Shown here: piece by piece, positions 23,822 to 35,763 of the stretch
Position numbering within the stretch: the first letter of the stretch is position 1
Layout: every line of letters starts with the position of its first letter
Origin: Cloeon dipterum
Lineage: Eukaryota; Arthropoda; Insecta; Ephemeroptera; Baetidae
Reading direction: 5' to 3'
Assembly (NCBI RefSeq): GCF_949628265.1
Contig: NC_088786.1
Location: 36,725,681-36,789,680 of the forward strand
DNA: 64,000 nt
The notes under the pieces: model-generated
What the model was told of the DNA's origin: nothing
Database searches by the model: none
Seen by the model: the letters and a program-made list of their open reading frames with translations, nothing else
Program-made: the position numbers and the translations under genes

Positions 23822-25588
23822 TGTTGAGAGGCTCGATCTTCGTTCACGGGATATTTGAGGGGTATGGGGTATGGCACGTTTGGCTGGGAGGTCGCTTCTT
23901 TTATAGCAGGGAGTGATTCCAAACGCTCGAGGAATTCACGCGGTGGCAAATAAAATCAGAAGAATTTCTTCCTTTCTATCTAAAGGTAATATTCTAGAAG
24001 GAATGGAACAGGATCCAACAAGAAGTTTATAAATTCCAGCGAATATGGATTCCATTATATTTCGAATGGGATAATGATAATTTTTTAATCGGAAAATCAA
24101 GTTAAAATAATTTTCTTAGTTATGTTGGGATAACAAGCACTGAAGAAGACCTTGAATTTTCGATTCTGTTTTGGTGTTTATTTTTTTATACTCTAACAGA
24201 ACATATTTAGTGATGCTAATCTTTATTTCAATCAAACCTTGTTATATCCTTTATCTCTACATGGTTAATGGATGACTCTTGCTAATTCTTGAATACAGCC
24301 GTCTATTTCCAGATTTAGACGGTCATATAAACCTTAAAACCGATCGAAGGCAACAAGGGACGAAACATACCTTTTTGTAAAATATATGATGCAATTTATT
24401 TTTAAATCTGAAAGTAACGCATCAATTACAATTTCATTTATCAGATTTTATTCAAATTTTGTACAAATTAAGCAGGGTTGCATTCGCTTACCTTTTTATT
24501 TTCTTCACCACTCAATTTTTACTAATTTCTCGCGCTTGAAATAAATCTTTTCTAATTTTTCCTCTGGGAAAATCTAAAACTTTTGCTATCGGAATGGTCA
24601 ATATTTCCTCTAATTTGTTGATTTTTTTCTTTCAAATTGACATTATTTGCTGCCTGAATTTTTCCAAAGAAATATTTCTGACGAATATTGAAGTGGAGGT
24701 CATTAGCAAATAATTAAAAAATAAATTGAAAATTTAGGTGCAAGAAACTGGTAGAAATCGTAAAAAACACGTTTTTTTACCGCTGCATTTGATTTCAATT
24801 TCACGTTTTTTCCAATCCTGAAATTAATTCTTGGGTCTCTTAAGCGTTATTTCTGTTTCCCTCAAGCTGTGAAAATGTCTTGTGATATATCGAAAGATTA
24901 AACACGAAGGTGAATTTCACTAAAAAAGCGTTTTTTATTCAGGTCGCTGGATTTTATTGTTCATAAGCAACCCCATCATAAATGTATTTTTGCGAAAAAT
25001 TCATCAAAGAATAGATTTTGTGTGTTAAATGAAGAAAATGCTTAAAACCATCGCGTTGGCACAGAATAAAATCGAACGCAACTTGTCTGGTTTCCTGACC
25101 GAATCAGGATTTTCGTCAAAGCTTAAAAAATTTGTGTAAATGAGCCGCCTTTAAGTTAAGCTTCCTCTTGTGTAAAAATATAGATTTCGGATTTCTATTC
25201 ACGCTGGATGATGGAGAACGTCCAAAAGAGCAATTCTGCGTCATCAGACGGTCCAGGAAATAGTTGGCGAGGTTGCTTCTGAAATAACAAAATTGTACAC
25301 AAATAATGAGTAAAATTTTTGTGCACAAGAATTCACAGAATCCCTAAAAAAAATTTCCCTGGCTACTGATCAATACATAATTTTAAATAAAACATTCTAA
25401 TCGCTCCTTTCAATCTTTAAATAATTATTTAAAGCGATCCACACTCGGTCTAAATTTATGTATGCTCTCGTAAATAAAAATCTAGTATAAAAATTCCAAT
25501 GAGAAAAGTAAAATCACTTACAAAACGTATGCATTAATTATGATGATATTTTTCTGTCTAAATCGCATCATCTTTGCCTCACGCCGAA

Positions 25589-25815
25589 TTAGTCTGCCTT
25601 ACTAGAACGGCGGAACAGCGGTGGGCGGTTGCGCCGCATTTTGCGGCACCGAAAACATAGGAGAACAACAGGGACCAGAAGCAGCAACATGAAGAAACCA
25701 TGAAAACTGTAATTGGATTTTTTTAAATGGTGAGAAATTTCCTTATTTATGGAATGCAAATTACTTACATGAAACACAAAACGTCGTACACATCGATATC
25801 AAGGAAGCCTTTCAT
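25589..25815 (-). CDS. Single-pass membrane microprotein, subfamily B (54 aa)
   Basis: Exons 25815-25769 (MKGFLDIDVYDVLCF plus AT) and 25706-25589. The membrane segment GFFMLLLLVPVVLLCF is followed by RCRKMRRNRPPLFRRSSKAD, among the most basic tails in the array and with two Cys next to the membrane that could be lipidated. ATAAAA TATA-like element at 25902-25897, poly(A) signal at 24958-24953. Nearly the same protein is encoded at 33816. Confidence 0.75.
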
Positions 25816-27504
25816 GACGGTATTGAGAGGCTGCCGCTCTGCCAACACGAGAGAAACTCAATAGATTTTTAACGCCGTTATCCGGGATGCAGCGCCTTTT
25901 ATGCCCGGGAGAGCAATTCCGATCTCTCAAGAAATTCAAAATTCAAACGTTGACATTTAAGAATTAGAGGAATTTCTTCCTTTTTCTCGAAGGAATGGAA
26001 AAGGATGCAAGAAGAAGCTAACAAATTCCAGCGAATAGATTCCATCATATAATTTAGAATGAGAATAATCATTTTTTATCAGAAAATGAGGTTAAAATAA
26101 CTTAAATTATTGTTGTGGGATACCTAAAATTTAACAAGCGATAATTCGTTGTCGATGCGCTGAAAGAGACCCTGAAATATGATTTTGTCTTGGATATTTT
26201 TTTTATTGATATTCTAAAGAACAATTTTGGTCAATAAATCTTCATTGGAATCAAACTAATTTTCTCTACGCCATGAAAGGAGCGGACAAATGGATGAATA
26301 TTGCCAATTCTTGAATGAAGCCGTGAATTTTTAGAATTGAAACGTTTATATATATTCTTGATTAACAGAGGGGAGGGGAGACATGAATTTTTGGTAATTG
26401 GATTTAATTATTTGAAAAATCTGTAAGGAACATCGATTACAAATTTATATATCAGGCCATATTCAAATTTTAAATAAATTTTACATGGTTGCATTTGCTT
26501 ACGGGTTTTAACGGGTTTTTACCAATTTCTAGAGCAAGAAATGAAGAAAATCTAAAATGTGCGGTTGGACTGGTCAATATTCCCTCTACTGGCAGATTCT
26601 TTCTTTTAAATTGCAATTTGCTGCCTCAGTTTCTCAAAAAATATATTTCTGACAATTTTTCAGGTGGAGGATTATTATTTAGCAAATAATTATAAAATTC
26701 ATAAAATTATTGAAAATAAACTTGCAAAAATGAAAAATAATGCTTTTATAATACTGCACTGCGTTTCTTAACACGGGCTTTTCTTGAAATTAAGTCTTTT
26801 GGTTATTTTCTAAACGAAAATTCTGTTTCCCTGAAGCAGTGAAAATGTCTTGTTAGATTAAACACAAAAAGGTGAATTGCGCTAAAAGAGATTTCGCTTG
26901 ATTTTATTGTTCATATTAGGCAGTCAATAAATGTATTCATGCGTAATATATCATGTAAAAATACAAAGTAGAATAGATTTAGTGTGTAAAATTGAGAAAT
27001 GCTTAAAATCATTGCTTCGAAAGAGAATCATAGTCAAATCTATCGACGAACGCCTCTTCTCTGGGATTTTCGTCAAAGCTTAAAAAAATATTTGTAAAGA
27101 GCCACTCGTCGAATCCTTCAAAGGTTTCTATGGTGTAAAATAACCGTTGTTGGTGTCCTATTGTTGCTGGAGGGAATTTCGCAGAGGAATTTTATCAGAT
27201 GGTCAGAAAATATTCGGCAGACTTGCTTCTGAAATGAGAAAATTGTACAAATTAGAAACATTTCTATGGAAAGAAATTTATAGAATTCCAAATGAAAATT
27301 TCGCATTCTGAACTACTGACATATTTTAAATAGTCACCTGCGAATTCATATTACTCCTTTTTAAAAAAATTTTAATATCCCCAAAAATGGTAGGAAATTA
27401 CGTTAGCCTCAAAGAATAAGTAAAAAATCTTCTAAACAAATGCGAAAATTAAAAAAGCAACACTTACAAAACGTATCCAGCATTATTGAGTGCACAATTC
27501 GGGT

Positions 27505-27768
27505 TTAATCATCATGATCATGATGATCATCATCATCTGATGACTGGATCTCCGACGCGCGTTTCCAGTTTAATAACATTAGCGGCCTATCGCGGCAGTA
27601 GCAATAATGGAGGTATACTTCGACGTTAATGACCGCCACAACGATCACAAACCTGAATGTTTTGTTGATATGGTTAGTGTTCCTTTTATAAGCGGCTAAA
27701 TGAAATTGGAAATTTACTTACAGGGTATAAAGGAACAAGTAAAGATGGTCCGTAACTGAGCTGAACAT
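27505..27768 (-). CDS. Single-pass membrane microprotein, subfamily C with Asp/His tail (64 aa)
   Basis: Exons 27768-27722 (MFSSVTDHLYLFLYT) and 27652-27505. The membrane segment continues FVIVVAVINVEVYL. A Cys/Arg stretch (HYCYCRDRP) leads to WKRASEIQSS and a terminal DDDDHHDHDD encoded by GAT/CAT triplets. Such a tail could bind metal ions or act as a charge tag; that is inference. The TATA position reads GGTAAAAG (27841-27834). Poly(A) signal at 26908-26903. Confidence 0.72.
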
Positions 27769-28593
27769 TGTCGAGCTGCTCTTCTCTTCCACGCAATGAA
27801 CTCTAGTGTATGTATTTCTGGGATGGGGAGCTTCTTTTACCGGAGAGAGATTCCAAACGCTCGAGGAATTTAACAGTCGTGATAAAAATTATTAGAATTT
27901 CTTCTATTTTATCTAATGGTAACATTCTCCAAGGAGTGGAACAGAATTGCATAATGGCCTAAATAAATTCCAGCGCAGAATAAATAATGAGAATGTTTTT
28001 TAATCGGGGAAGGGTTGTAAATTTGAGGGTGGTTCAGGATTATTTATCAATTTTGACTTCCTGAGCAGGGACAGGAGTGGCAGATGAAGACTAAAAGTGT
28101 ATTTCTCTAAAATTCACTCACTTATGCAAAAAAGATAATTAAAATTGTTTCTATTAAGACGTTCCAGGACATTTTATTACTGTATTTCGGTTAAAGAAAT
28201 TAGTCAAGGTGTTTTTACAATTCCCTCATATTTCAAGTAATTCTTGTTATTAAGGTAAATGCAATAAAATACGATCTGCATTCGCTGGATTAAAATATGT
28301 ATTTTTTTATTCATTTGGCAACATAGACCTTGGCGCGTGTAAAAACAAAAGCAAAAATACAGACAGAAAAGATTTTAAACGAGGTATTGAGGTGCGTAAA
28401 AAGAAGGTAATGTGTAAAATAATCGCATGTTGCGCGACAGCATCTCAGCATCTCTACAGGGTTTTCGTCAAAGTTTAAAAAGAGCGCCAACAAATCCTCT
28501 TGAGGTTTTTTTTTAAAAGTTGATTTTCTATTGTGGTGGAAGGAGGAAGGTCGAATCAGCCAAAAGGCAGAGGAATTTCTGCCAACCAAGACG

Positions 28594-29126
28594 TTCTGAA
28601 ATTCAGAAAATGTACAAATGAGAAACATTTCTTTACTTGCTTTCTTGCTGGATAGAAATTCAAATAATTCCTAGTAAAAATTTCCCCTGCTGCTGACATA
28701 TTTAGGATACAATCAATAGAGTTCTAATCTCTCCTGCAGCGTGTAGCATTAATACTAATTATGAGAGAGACGAGGTCAAAAATCATTCAGCCTCAGTAAT
28801 AAGTAAGAAATCTTCAAAGAAATTAGAAAATTACAATCCTAACATCACTTACAATCATTCCTATCTCTGGTATCTCTGAGGTCTACGTCAGGATGGTCAG
28901 GTTCAGGTCCTGGCGGCGATGGGTGTTGGTCATTTAAGGTACTCTCACACCAACGGAAAACAAAGGAGAACCATTTCCAGATATTGAATGCCATTACAAC
29001 TATGAGCAAAACACTGAAACATGTTAGTGAGATGTTTTATTTTATATTGGATGTTTCCTTTTTTTGATTAAACGATTAAAATTATGGGAAATTTACTTAC
29101 ATGCATGCCAAGATCGGGTAGGACAT
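28594..29126 (-). CDS. Single-pass membrane microprotein, subfamily A (62 aa)
   Basis: Exons 29126-29101 (MSYPILAC plus AT), 29013-28853 and 3' from 28595. Membrane segment VLLIVVMAFNIW, then KWFSFVFRW and tail HPSPPGPEPDHPDVD ending RDRND. TAA is split T/AA across intron 2. The TATA position is altered (TTGAAAGG near 29230), so this copy may be weakly expressed. Poly(A) signal at 28310-28305. Nearly identical to the gene at 43090. Confidence 0.7.
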
Positions 29127-29599
29127 ATTTCTTCTTATAGAGATGAGATGGATTTGGTGAAGATATTGTCTCTGCAGTGCGTGCGGTAGTGCCAACACAA
29201 TAATGAACTCAGGGTGGTAATGCAGCGCCTTTCAAGCTCAGAGGAAAGAAGGAATTCAACCCTCGCCTGATGAATCCGGACTCGTGGAATTTTTCTTCCT
29301 AACTTTCTGCTTCTCTTTTTCATCCAAATGATATTATTCTAGCTATGTTGGGGAAGAAGGCAAATTCAGGAAAATAATTGGAATTTTTTACCTCCTTGTG
29401 TTATTATATACACACACCCTCATTTATACGCGAAAACATCGGGTGCATTAAACTGTTTTTCTGTTGTGGGACCCTTTATTTCTCTTTTATTTGCTTGATA
29501 ATTTAAATTGTTGTAAAGATTTGCGCTGATCAGCATAAATTTATTAACAGATACTATAAAAGTATGTTTAAAATTTGCTTGCTAAAGTATTTTTTTTTT

Positions 29600-29930
29600 A
29601 TCGAAATTGTAGCAATGGGGTTGAAAGGGGATGGGGTTAATCACCCCCTTAATTCTTTAGCTGGTTAGGGAAAGTTGAGACGAGTCCAACGGAGGGTAGT
29701 TTTTGCATTTCTGATGTTAATAACCCGAGATTTTAGAGTTTGAAATACTGGCAAAAGTCATAAAAATCACAACAATTTCTTGACTTTTTCCAATTTCGCA
29801 CTCTCCAAACTTCGGGTTCTAACCATCAAAATTTCAAATGTTGCCCACCATTGGAATAGTCTCTATCTCCCCTGACCAGCTGAAGGGTTTAGGGGGTGCC
29901 TACCCTTCACCCCTACTAGGCTATACTTCA
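29600..29930. repeat. Fold-back repeat copy
   Basis: Left arm GGGGTTGAAAGGGGATGG...GAGACGAGTCCAACGG...AACCCGAGATTT and right arm CTTCGGGTTCTAACCATC...CCACCATTGGAATAGTCTC...ACCCTTCACCCC are inverted copies around a short AT-rich spacer. Confidence 0.75.
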
Positions 29931-30039
29931 AATAAACCCTCGAAAAACTAAAAAATATCACTCCGAAAAAACTCAGAAAAAGATTGGCACTAAAATTAAT
30001 AAAAAGATTTCGTGTGATTTCGGTAATTTTGGGTAAAAG

Positions 30040-30260
30040 TGAGTCATTTGCTGCATAATGTAGCGCCGCAAAAAAATAAGAGTGCTGTGGAGGCAACGAG
30101 CCCCAACATGAGCAAAACCCAGAACCTGATATTCGATTTTTTTTTTCAAATGATTAGAAGTGTCCGTATTTTAAAAAAGGGACCTAATACGCTTACATGC
30201 AATGCATGACGTACATCAGTCTGGCCGATGAGTATACCTCAAGAAAGCTTTTCACTATAT
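30040..30260 (-). pseudogene. Start-less relic of a subfamily B microprotein gene
   Basis: The promoter looks intact (ATAAAAGG, minus, near 30346), and the exon 1 counterpart of ATGGAAAGCTTCCTT reads GTGAAAAGCTTTCTTGAGG near 30254, so the start codon is lost. Exon 2 (from about 30135) opens FWVLLMLGLVASTALLFF, matching the plus-strand gene at 18516. An extra T shifts the frame into GATLCSK and a stop, destroying the basic tail. Confidence 0.7.
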
Positions 30261-31193
30261 TCGCTTTAGTTTCAGCAGTTTATTCCCTTGCCAACACTGA
30301 ACTCAAAAGAGAGTATCTGCCTTTGGATGGGATGTAGCGCCTTTTATACTCACCAAATGGATTTTAAACGCGCAAGGAATTACAACATTTCTCCAAACAA
30401 AATTATAAGAATTTCTTCCATTTTAATTAAAGGTAAATTTCACCAAGGAATGAACAGGATCTTTTTTGAAATAAATATTTATGTATTCCCTTGACGCCTT
30501 GCATTATTCTCATTTCGATACTATAAATATTAATTAAAAGGTAGATTAAATTAAAAGAGTGTGTTTTAGTCAGGTCGCTGGATTTTATTGTTCATAGGCA
30601 ACCCTGAAAGAACAGATATTGCGTGTGTAAAATGAAGAAAATGGCGAATATCATGTTGCGTTGGCACCGAATCGTAGTAAAATCGAACGCATCTCCTGGT
30701 ATCCTGAACGAATCAGGATTTTGGTCAAAGCTTAAAAGAAATCGGTTGAAAAAGAGCCGCTCGTCGAATCCTTTTGAAGCTTTCTATATGGTGTGTATGA
30801 AATCAGTGTGGGTCCTGCTATTGTTGCTGGAGGGATGAACGTCGAACACAGCAGAGGAATTTCATCAGACGTTCAGAAAATATTCGGCGAAGTTGCTTCT
30901 GAAATGAGAAAATTGCACGAATGAGAAACATTTCTTTGCATTCTCTCTATGGACAAAAATTGATAGAATTCCAAATAAAATTTCGCTGTCTGAACTACCG
31001 ACATATTTTTAATAGTCAACTGCGCATTCATATTACTTCTATGCATATTGAAAATAGTTATAAATCCCCAAAAAGGGCATAAATTATGTTAGCCACAAAG
31101 ACAAAGTTCAAAATCTTCAAAACAAATGTGAAAAAACAACATCAGAACTTACAAAACTTATCCAGCATTGTTGGGTACGCCATCGCGGTGTAA

Positions 31194-31469
31194 TCATTCA
31201 GATGACGATGACGACACGGACCCCAACACGGGGTCGTAGTTTACTAAGCGTGGCCAAATTTTACGGTTCCAAAACCCGTAGAGTTCCTGCCTCTTGTAAA
31301 TGAGAGCCACAACCAATACAAACCTGTAACAATAATGGGATTTTTGAAATGGTGATCGAGTGTCCTTATTTGGGAAAAGTGTTCAAAGGAAATGGGACAT
31401 TTATACTCACAAGCTCAAAAGGAACAAGAGATAATGGTCCGTAAGAAACGTCACCAGCAAACTGAACAT
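31194..31469 (-). CDS. Single-pass membrane microprotein, subfamily C (62 aa)
   Basis: Exons 31469-31411 (MFSLLVTFLTDHYLLFLLS, donor GTGAGT) and 31323-31194. The membrane segment runs across the junction (YLLFLLSLFVLVVALIY), then KRQELYGFWNRKIWPRLVNY with DPVLGSVSSSSSE. WPR..NYDPV is shared with the paralogue at 23821. TATA at 31551-31545, poly(A) signal at 30599-30594. Confidence 0.73.
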
Positions 31470-31544
31470 TGTTGAGCGGCTCTTCGGCATCGTTCACGAA
31501 ATACTATCTCAAGAGTATAATACGTTTGGCTGGGAGGTTGCTTC

Positions 31545-31660
31545 TTTTATAGCAGGAGAGTGATTCCAAACGCTCGAGGAATTCACGCGGTGGCAAATAA
31601 AATCAGAAGAATTTCTTCCTTTCTATCTAAAGGTAGTATTCTAGAAGGAATGGAACAGGA
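31545..31660 (-). promoter_or_regulatory. Representative conserved promoter block of the array
   Basis: Plus-strand order: TATA complement (TTTTATA, 31545), then CCAAACGCTCGAGGAATTC (about 31567), AGAAGAATTTCTTCC (about 31606) and ATTCTAGAAGGAATGGAAC (about 31629). The same block stands upstream of nearly every array gene, for example near 23.95, 25.95, 27.87, 33.95, 35.87, 37.47, 39.40, 44.72 and 52.70 kb. TTCTAGAA fits the TTCnnGAA core of a heat-shock element, so stress control is possible but unproven. Confidence 0.65.
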
Positions 31661-32260
31661 TCCAACAAGAAGTTTATAAATTCCAGCGAATATGGATTCC
31701 ATTATATTTAGAATGGGATCATCATAATTTTTTAATCGGAAAATCAAGTTAAAATAATTTTCTTAGTTATGTTGGGATAACAAGCACTGAAGAAGACCTT
31801 GAATTTACGATTCTGTTTTGGTGTTTATTTTTTATATTCTAACAGAACATATTTTGTGATGCTAATCTTTATTTAAATCAAACCTTGTTATATCCTTTAT
31901 CTCTACATGGTTAATGGATGACTCTTGCTAATTCTTGAATACAGCCGTCAATTTTCAGATTTAGACGGTCATATAAACCTTAAAACCGATCGAAGGAAAC
32001 AAGGGACGAAACATACCTTTTTGTAAAATATATGATGCAATTTATTTTTAAATCTGTAAGTAACATCAATAATTACAAATTCATTTATCAGATTTTATTC
32101 AAATTTGTTTATAAATTAAGCAGGGTTGCGTTTGCTAACCACTTTATTTTTTTCACCTCTCAATTTTTACTAATTTCTTGAGCATGAAATACATTTTTTC
32201 TAATTTTTCCTCTGGGAGAATCCTAATTTTTTGCTGTCGGAATGGTCAATATTTCCTCTA

Positions 32261-32360
32261 AACGCTCGTGGAATTCAAACGCTGACAAAAAAAATTAGAA
32301 GAATTTCTTCCTTTTTATCTAAAGGTAAAATTCTAGAAGGAATGGAACAGGATCCAACAA
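32261..32360 (-). promoter_or_regulatory. Orphan copy of the array promoter block
   Basis: The upstream block (AAACGCTCGTGGAATTCAAA, AGAAGAATTTCTTCC, ATTCTAGAAGGAATGG) is present but joined directly to spacer DNA (TATTTCCTCTA at 32250). TATA box and exons are missing. This is a deletion or recombination junction. Confidence 0.6.
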
Positions 32361-32459
32361 GAAAAGTTTATAAATTCCAGAGAATAGATTCTATTGTACT
32401 CAGAATAGGAATAGTTGGTGAGATAAATGCAATTTTTCGAAAGCGATGCTGAACAAGAC

Positions 32460-32700
32460 CCTAAAATAACGATGTTGTACTACAAAAGTGCCAATTCCTC
32501 ATCATCTTCCATGATGGTAATTAATGGCTGTTTTTGCCAACATAAGGTAACTAACTCAAAAGAGCATAACACGCGCCTGGAATAGCTGTAATATGTTGCG
32601 CCTTTTATTCCAAACGCGCAAGGAATTCAAACGTTGACAATAAAGTTAGAAGAATTTCTTCCATTTTTCGTTCAGATAAAATTCTCGAAGAAATGGGATA
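32460..32700 (-). pseudogene. Truncated relic of a subfamily B gene
   Basis: An AATAAAAGG TATA-like site near 32598 and the family upstream block (to about 32695) are followed, on the minus strand, by the B-type leader (CTTTTGAGTTAG...TGTTGGCAA) and ATGGAAGATGATGAGG. The frame stops after 10 codons (MEDDEELALL) and no membrane exon follows. Confidence 0.55.
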
Positions 32701-33568
32701 GAAATTCCACGTATTAATTTAAATACAAAAAAGGAAAGGCTCATGCAACTGGTGAATTGATTCATTAATTTTGATTGAGCTGGACAGTTTTAATTAACGC
32801 ATCTATATTTTTACCCTGAAATTTTTGCGCCTCAAATAATTTTATTTAGATGTGGCATACCTATAAATTAATAAGTTACCTTTCAAAAAGGCTCAATTTA
32901 AATATTAAAAGGTTGATTGCACAAAAAGAGAGTAATTATTCAGTTCGCTGGATTTTATTGTTCATAAGCAACCTCATCACAAATTGTATTCATGCGAAAA
33001 ATTCATCAAAGAATAGATTTTGTGTGTTTAATGAAGAAAATGCTTAAAATCATTGCGTTGGCACAGAATAAAATCGAACGCAACTTCTCTAGTATCCAGA
33101 CAGAATCAGGATTTTCGTCAAAGCCTAAAAATTTGTGTAAATGAGCCGCCTTTAGTTAGCTTCCTCTTGTGTAAAAATATAGATTTCGGATTTCTATTCA
33201 CGCTGGATGATGGAGAACGTCCAAAAGAGCAATTCTGCGTCATCAGACGTTCCAGGAAATAGTTGGCGAGGTTGCTTCTGAAATAACAAAATTGTACACA
33301 AATATTGAATAAAATTTTTGTGCACAAAAATTCATAGAATCCCTAATAAAATTTCCCTGGCTACTGATCAATTCATTTTAAATCTCCTTTCAATCTTTAA
33401 ATAATTATTTAGAGCGACCCTCACTCGGTCTAAATTTATGTATGCTCTCGTAAATAAAAATCCAATCTAAAAATTCCAATGCGAAAAGTAAAATCACTTA
33501 CAAAACATATCCATGAATTATGATGATATTTTTCTGTCTAAATCGCATCATCTTTGTCACACGCCGAA

Positions 33569-33816
33569 TTAGTCTGCCTTACTAGACCGGCGGAACAGCG
33601 GTGGGCGGTTGCGCCACATTTTGCGGCACCAAAAACATAGGCGAACAATAAGGACCAGGATCAGCAACATGACGAAACCAGTTAAACTGTAATTGGATTT
33701 TTTTTTAAATTATAAAAGAAATTTCCTTATTTTAAAAAAGTGACTATTTATGGATTGGAAATTACTTACATGAAACACAAAAGGTCGAAATCAGTGATTT
33801 CAAGGATGCTTTCCAT
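33569..33816 (-). CDS. Single-pass membrane microprotein, subfamily B (54 aa)
   Basis: Exons 33816-33770 (MESILEITDFDLLCF plus AT) and 33686-33569. Membrane segment LTGFVMLLILVLIVRLCFW; tail CRKMWRNRPPLFRRSSKAD, differing from the 25815 paralogue by few residues in the tail but more in the N-terminal and membrane parts. TATA-like ATAAAA at 33903-33898, poly(A) signal at 32959-32954. Confidence 0.75.
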
Positions 33817-35474
33817 GACGGTATTGAGAGGCTGCCGCTCTGCCAACACGAGATAAACTCAATAGAGTTTTAACGCCGTTATCCGGGATGCAGCGCCTTT
33901 TATGCCCGGGAGAGCAATTCCGATCGCTCAAGGAATTCGAACGCTGATATTTAAGAATTAGAGGAATTTCTTCCTTTTTCTAGAAGGAATGGAAAAGGAT
34001 CCAAGAAGAAGCTGATAAATTCCAGCGAATAGATTCATTAAATAATTTAGAGTGAGATTAATCATATTTATTCTGAAAATTAGGTTAAAATAACTTTAAT
34101 TATAGTTGTGGGATAATTTCCACTTTAACAAGCGATCATTCGATGGCGATGCTGAAAAAGACCGTGAACAACCGATTTTGTCTTGGGTATTTTGTATTTT
34201 TTTTATTGATATGTTACAGAACAATATTGGTCAGTAAATCTTTATTTGAATCAAACTTATTTTCTGTACGCGATGAAAGGAGCGGACTAATGGATGAAAA
34301 TTGCTAATTCTTGAATAAAGCCGTTCATTCTTAGATTTGGAACGTTCATATAAACTTGAATAACAAAGGGGAGACATGACTTTGTGGTAATTGGATTTAA
34401 TTTGTTTGAAAAATCTGTAAGGAACATCGATTACAAATTTATAAATCAGGTCATATTTAAATTTTAAATAAATGGTTGCATTTGCTTACGGGTTTTAACG
34501 GATTTTACCATTTTCTAGAGCAAGAAATGAATTTTTTTCCAATTTTTCTCCTGTGAGAATCTAAAACATGCAGTTGGAGACTGGTTAATATTTCCTCTAC
34601 TGGCAGATTGTTTCTTTCAAATTGCCCTTACCTGCCTCAATTTTCTCCAAAAATATAATTCGAACAATTTTTCAAGTTGAGGTCATTAGTGAATAATTAA
34701 AAAATTAGGTGCAAGAAACTGGCAAAAATGAAAAATAACGCTTTACTACTGCACTGCTTTTCTTAACGCGAGCTTGAAATTAAGTCTTTCGGTTTTCTAA
34801 ACGAAAATTTTGTTTCCCAGAAGCAGTGAAAATGTCTTGTTAGAATAAACACGAAAAGGTGAATTGCACTAAAAGAGTTTTCGCTTGATTTTATTGTTCA
34901 TATTAGGCAGTCAATAAATGTATTCATGCGTAATAAATCATGTAAAAATACTAAATAGAATAGAATTAGTGTGTAAGATTGAGAAAAGCTTAGAATCATT
35001 GCGTCGAAAGAGAATCATAGTAAAATCAAATGACGAACGCTTATTCTCTGGGATTTTCGTCAAAGCTTAAAATAATCGGTTTACAGAGCCGCTCGTCGAA
35101 TGCTTTAAAGGTTTCTATGGTGTCAATTAATCGTTGTGGGTGTCCTATTGTTGCTGGAAGGACTTTCGCAGAGGAATTTTATCAGACGGTCAGAAAATAT
35201 TCGGTAGAGTTGCTTCTGAAATGAGAAAATTGTACAAATTAGAAACATTTCTATGGAAAGAAATTTCTAGAATTCCAATTGAAAATTTCGCATTCTGAAC
35301 TACTTACATATTTTAAAGAGTCAACTGAGAATTCATATTACTCATTTTTAAAATTTTTTTATATCCCCAGAAATGGTAGGAAAGTACGTTAGCCGCAAAG
35401 AATAAGTTAAAAATCTTCTAAACAAATGCGAAAATTAAACAGAGTACTATCAGCACTTACAAAACGTATCCAGT

Positions 35475-35763
35475 TTAATCATCATGATCATCATCATGAT
35501 CATCCGACACCAAGTACCAAAAGGGCGGGTCGTAGTATAACATTATGCGCGGCCACACGCAGCGGAACCAACAATGGAGGAATGTTAGAATGACAAGGAA
35601 TACCAACACATACACAAACCTGAAACAATAATGGCATTTTTCAAATGGTGATCGAGTGTCCTTATTTTGAAAAAGTGATCAAATGAATTTGGAATTTTAC
35701 TTACAATCTCAATTGGAAAAAGTACAAGTCGTCAGAAATGAATTCCGGTCGTGAGCTGAACAT
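35475..35763 (-). CDS. Single-pass membrane microprotein, subfamily C with Asp/His tail (67 aa)
   Basis: Exons 35763-35705 (MFSSRPEFISDDLYFFQLR) and 35619-35475. Membrane segment FVYVLVFLVILTFL, then HCWFRCVWPRIMLYYDPPFW and a terminal DDHDDDHDD. It combines the WPR..YDP motif of 23821/31469 with the Asp/His tail of 27768/39299, linking the two C subtypes. TATA at 35834-35828, poly(A) signal at 34895-34890. Confidence 0.74.

Larger units (their letters stand above)
22806..28040. repeat. Segmental duplication, left copy (C-B-C block)
   Basis: Sequence from AACAGGATCTTTTTTGAAAT at about 22806 runs parallel to 30458 onward, including introns, spacers and three genes. Matching poly(A) signals give offsets of 7660 (22934/30594), 8001 (24953/32954) and 7987 bp (26903/34890). 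The left edge is a sharp junction: in the right copy the same bases belong to a promoter element, while in the left copy they follow unrelated CT-rich DNA. Confidence 0.85.
24950..29950. repeat. Segmental duplication, left copy (B-C-A block)
   Basis: This block with one B, one C and one A gene plus the fold-back repeat recurs at about 36470-41450. Offsets from matching poly(A) signals are 11519, 11525 and 11539 bp. The near-constant offset over about 5 kb shows duplication as one piece. Confidence 0.85.
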
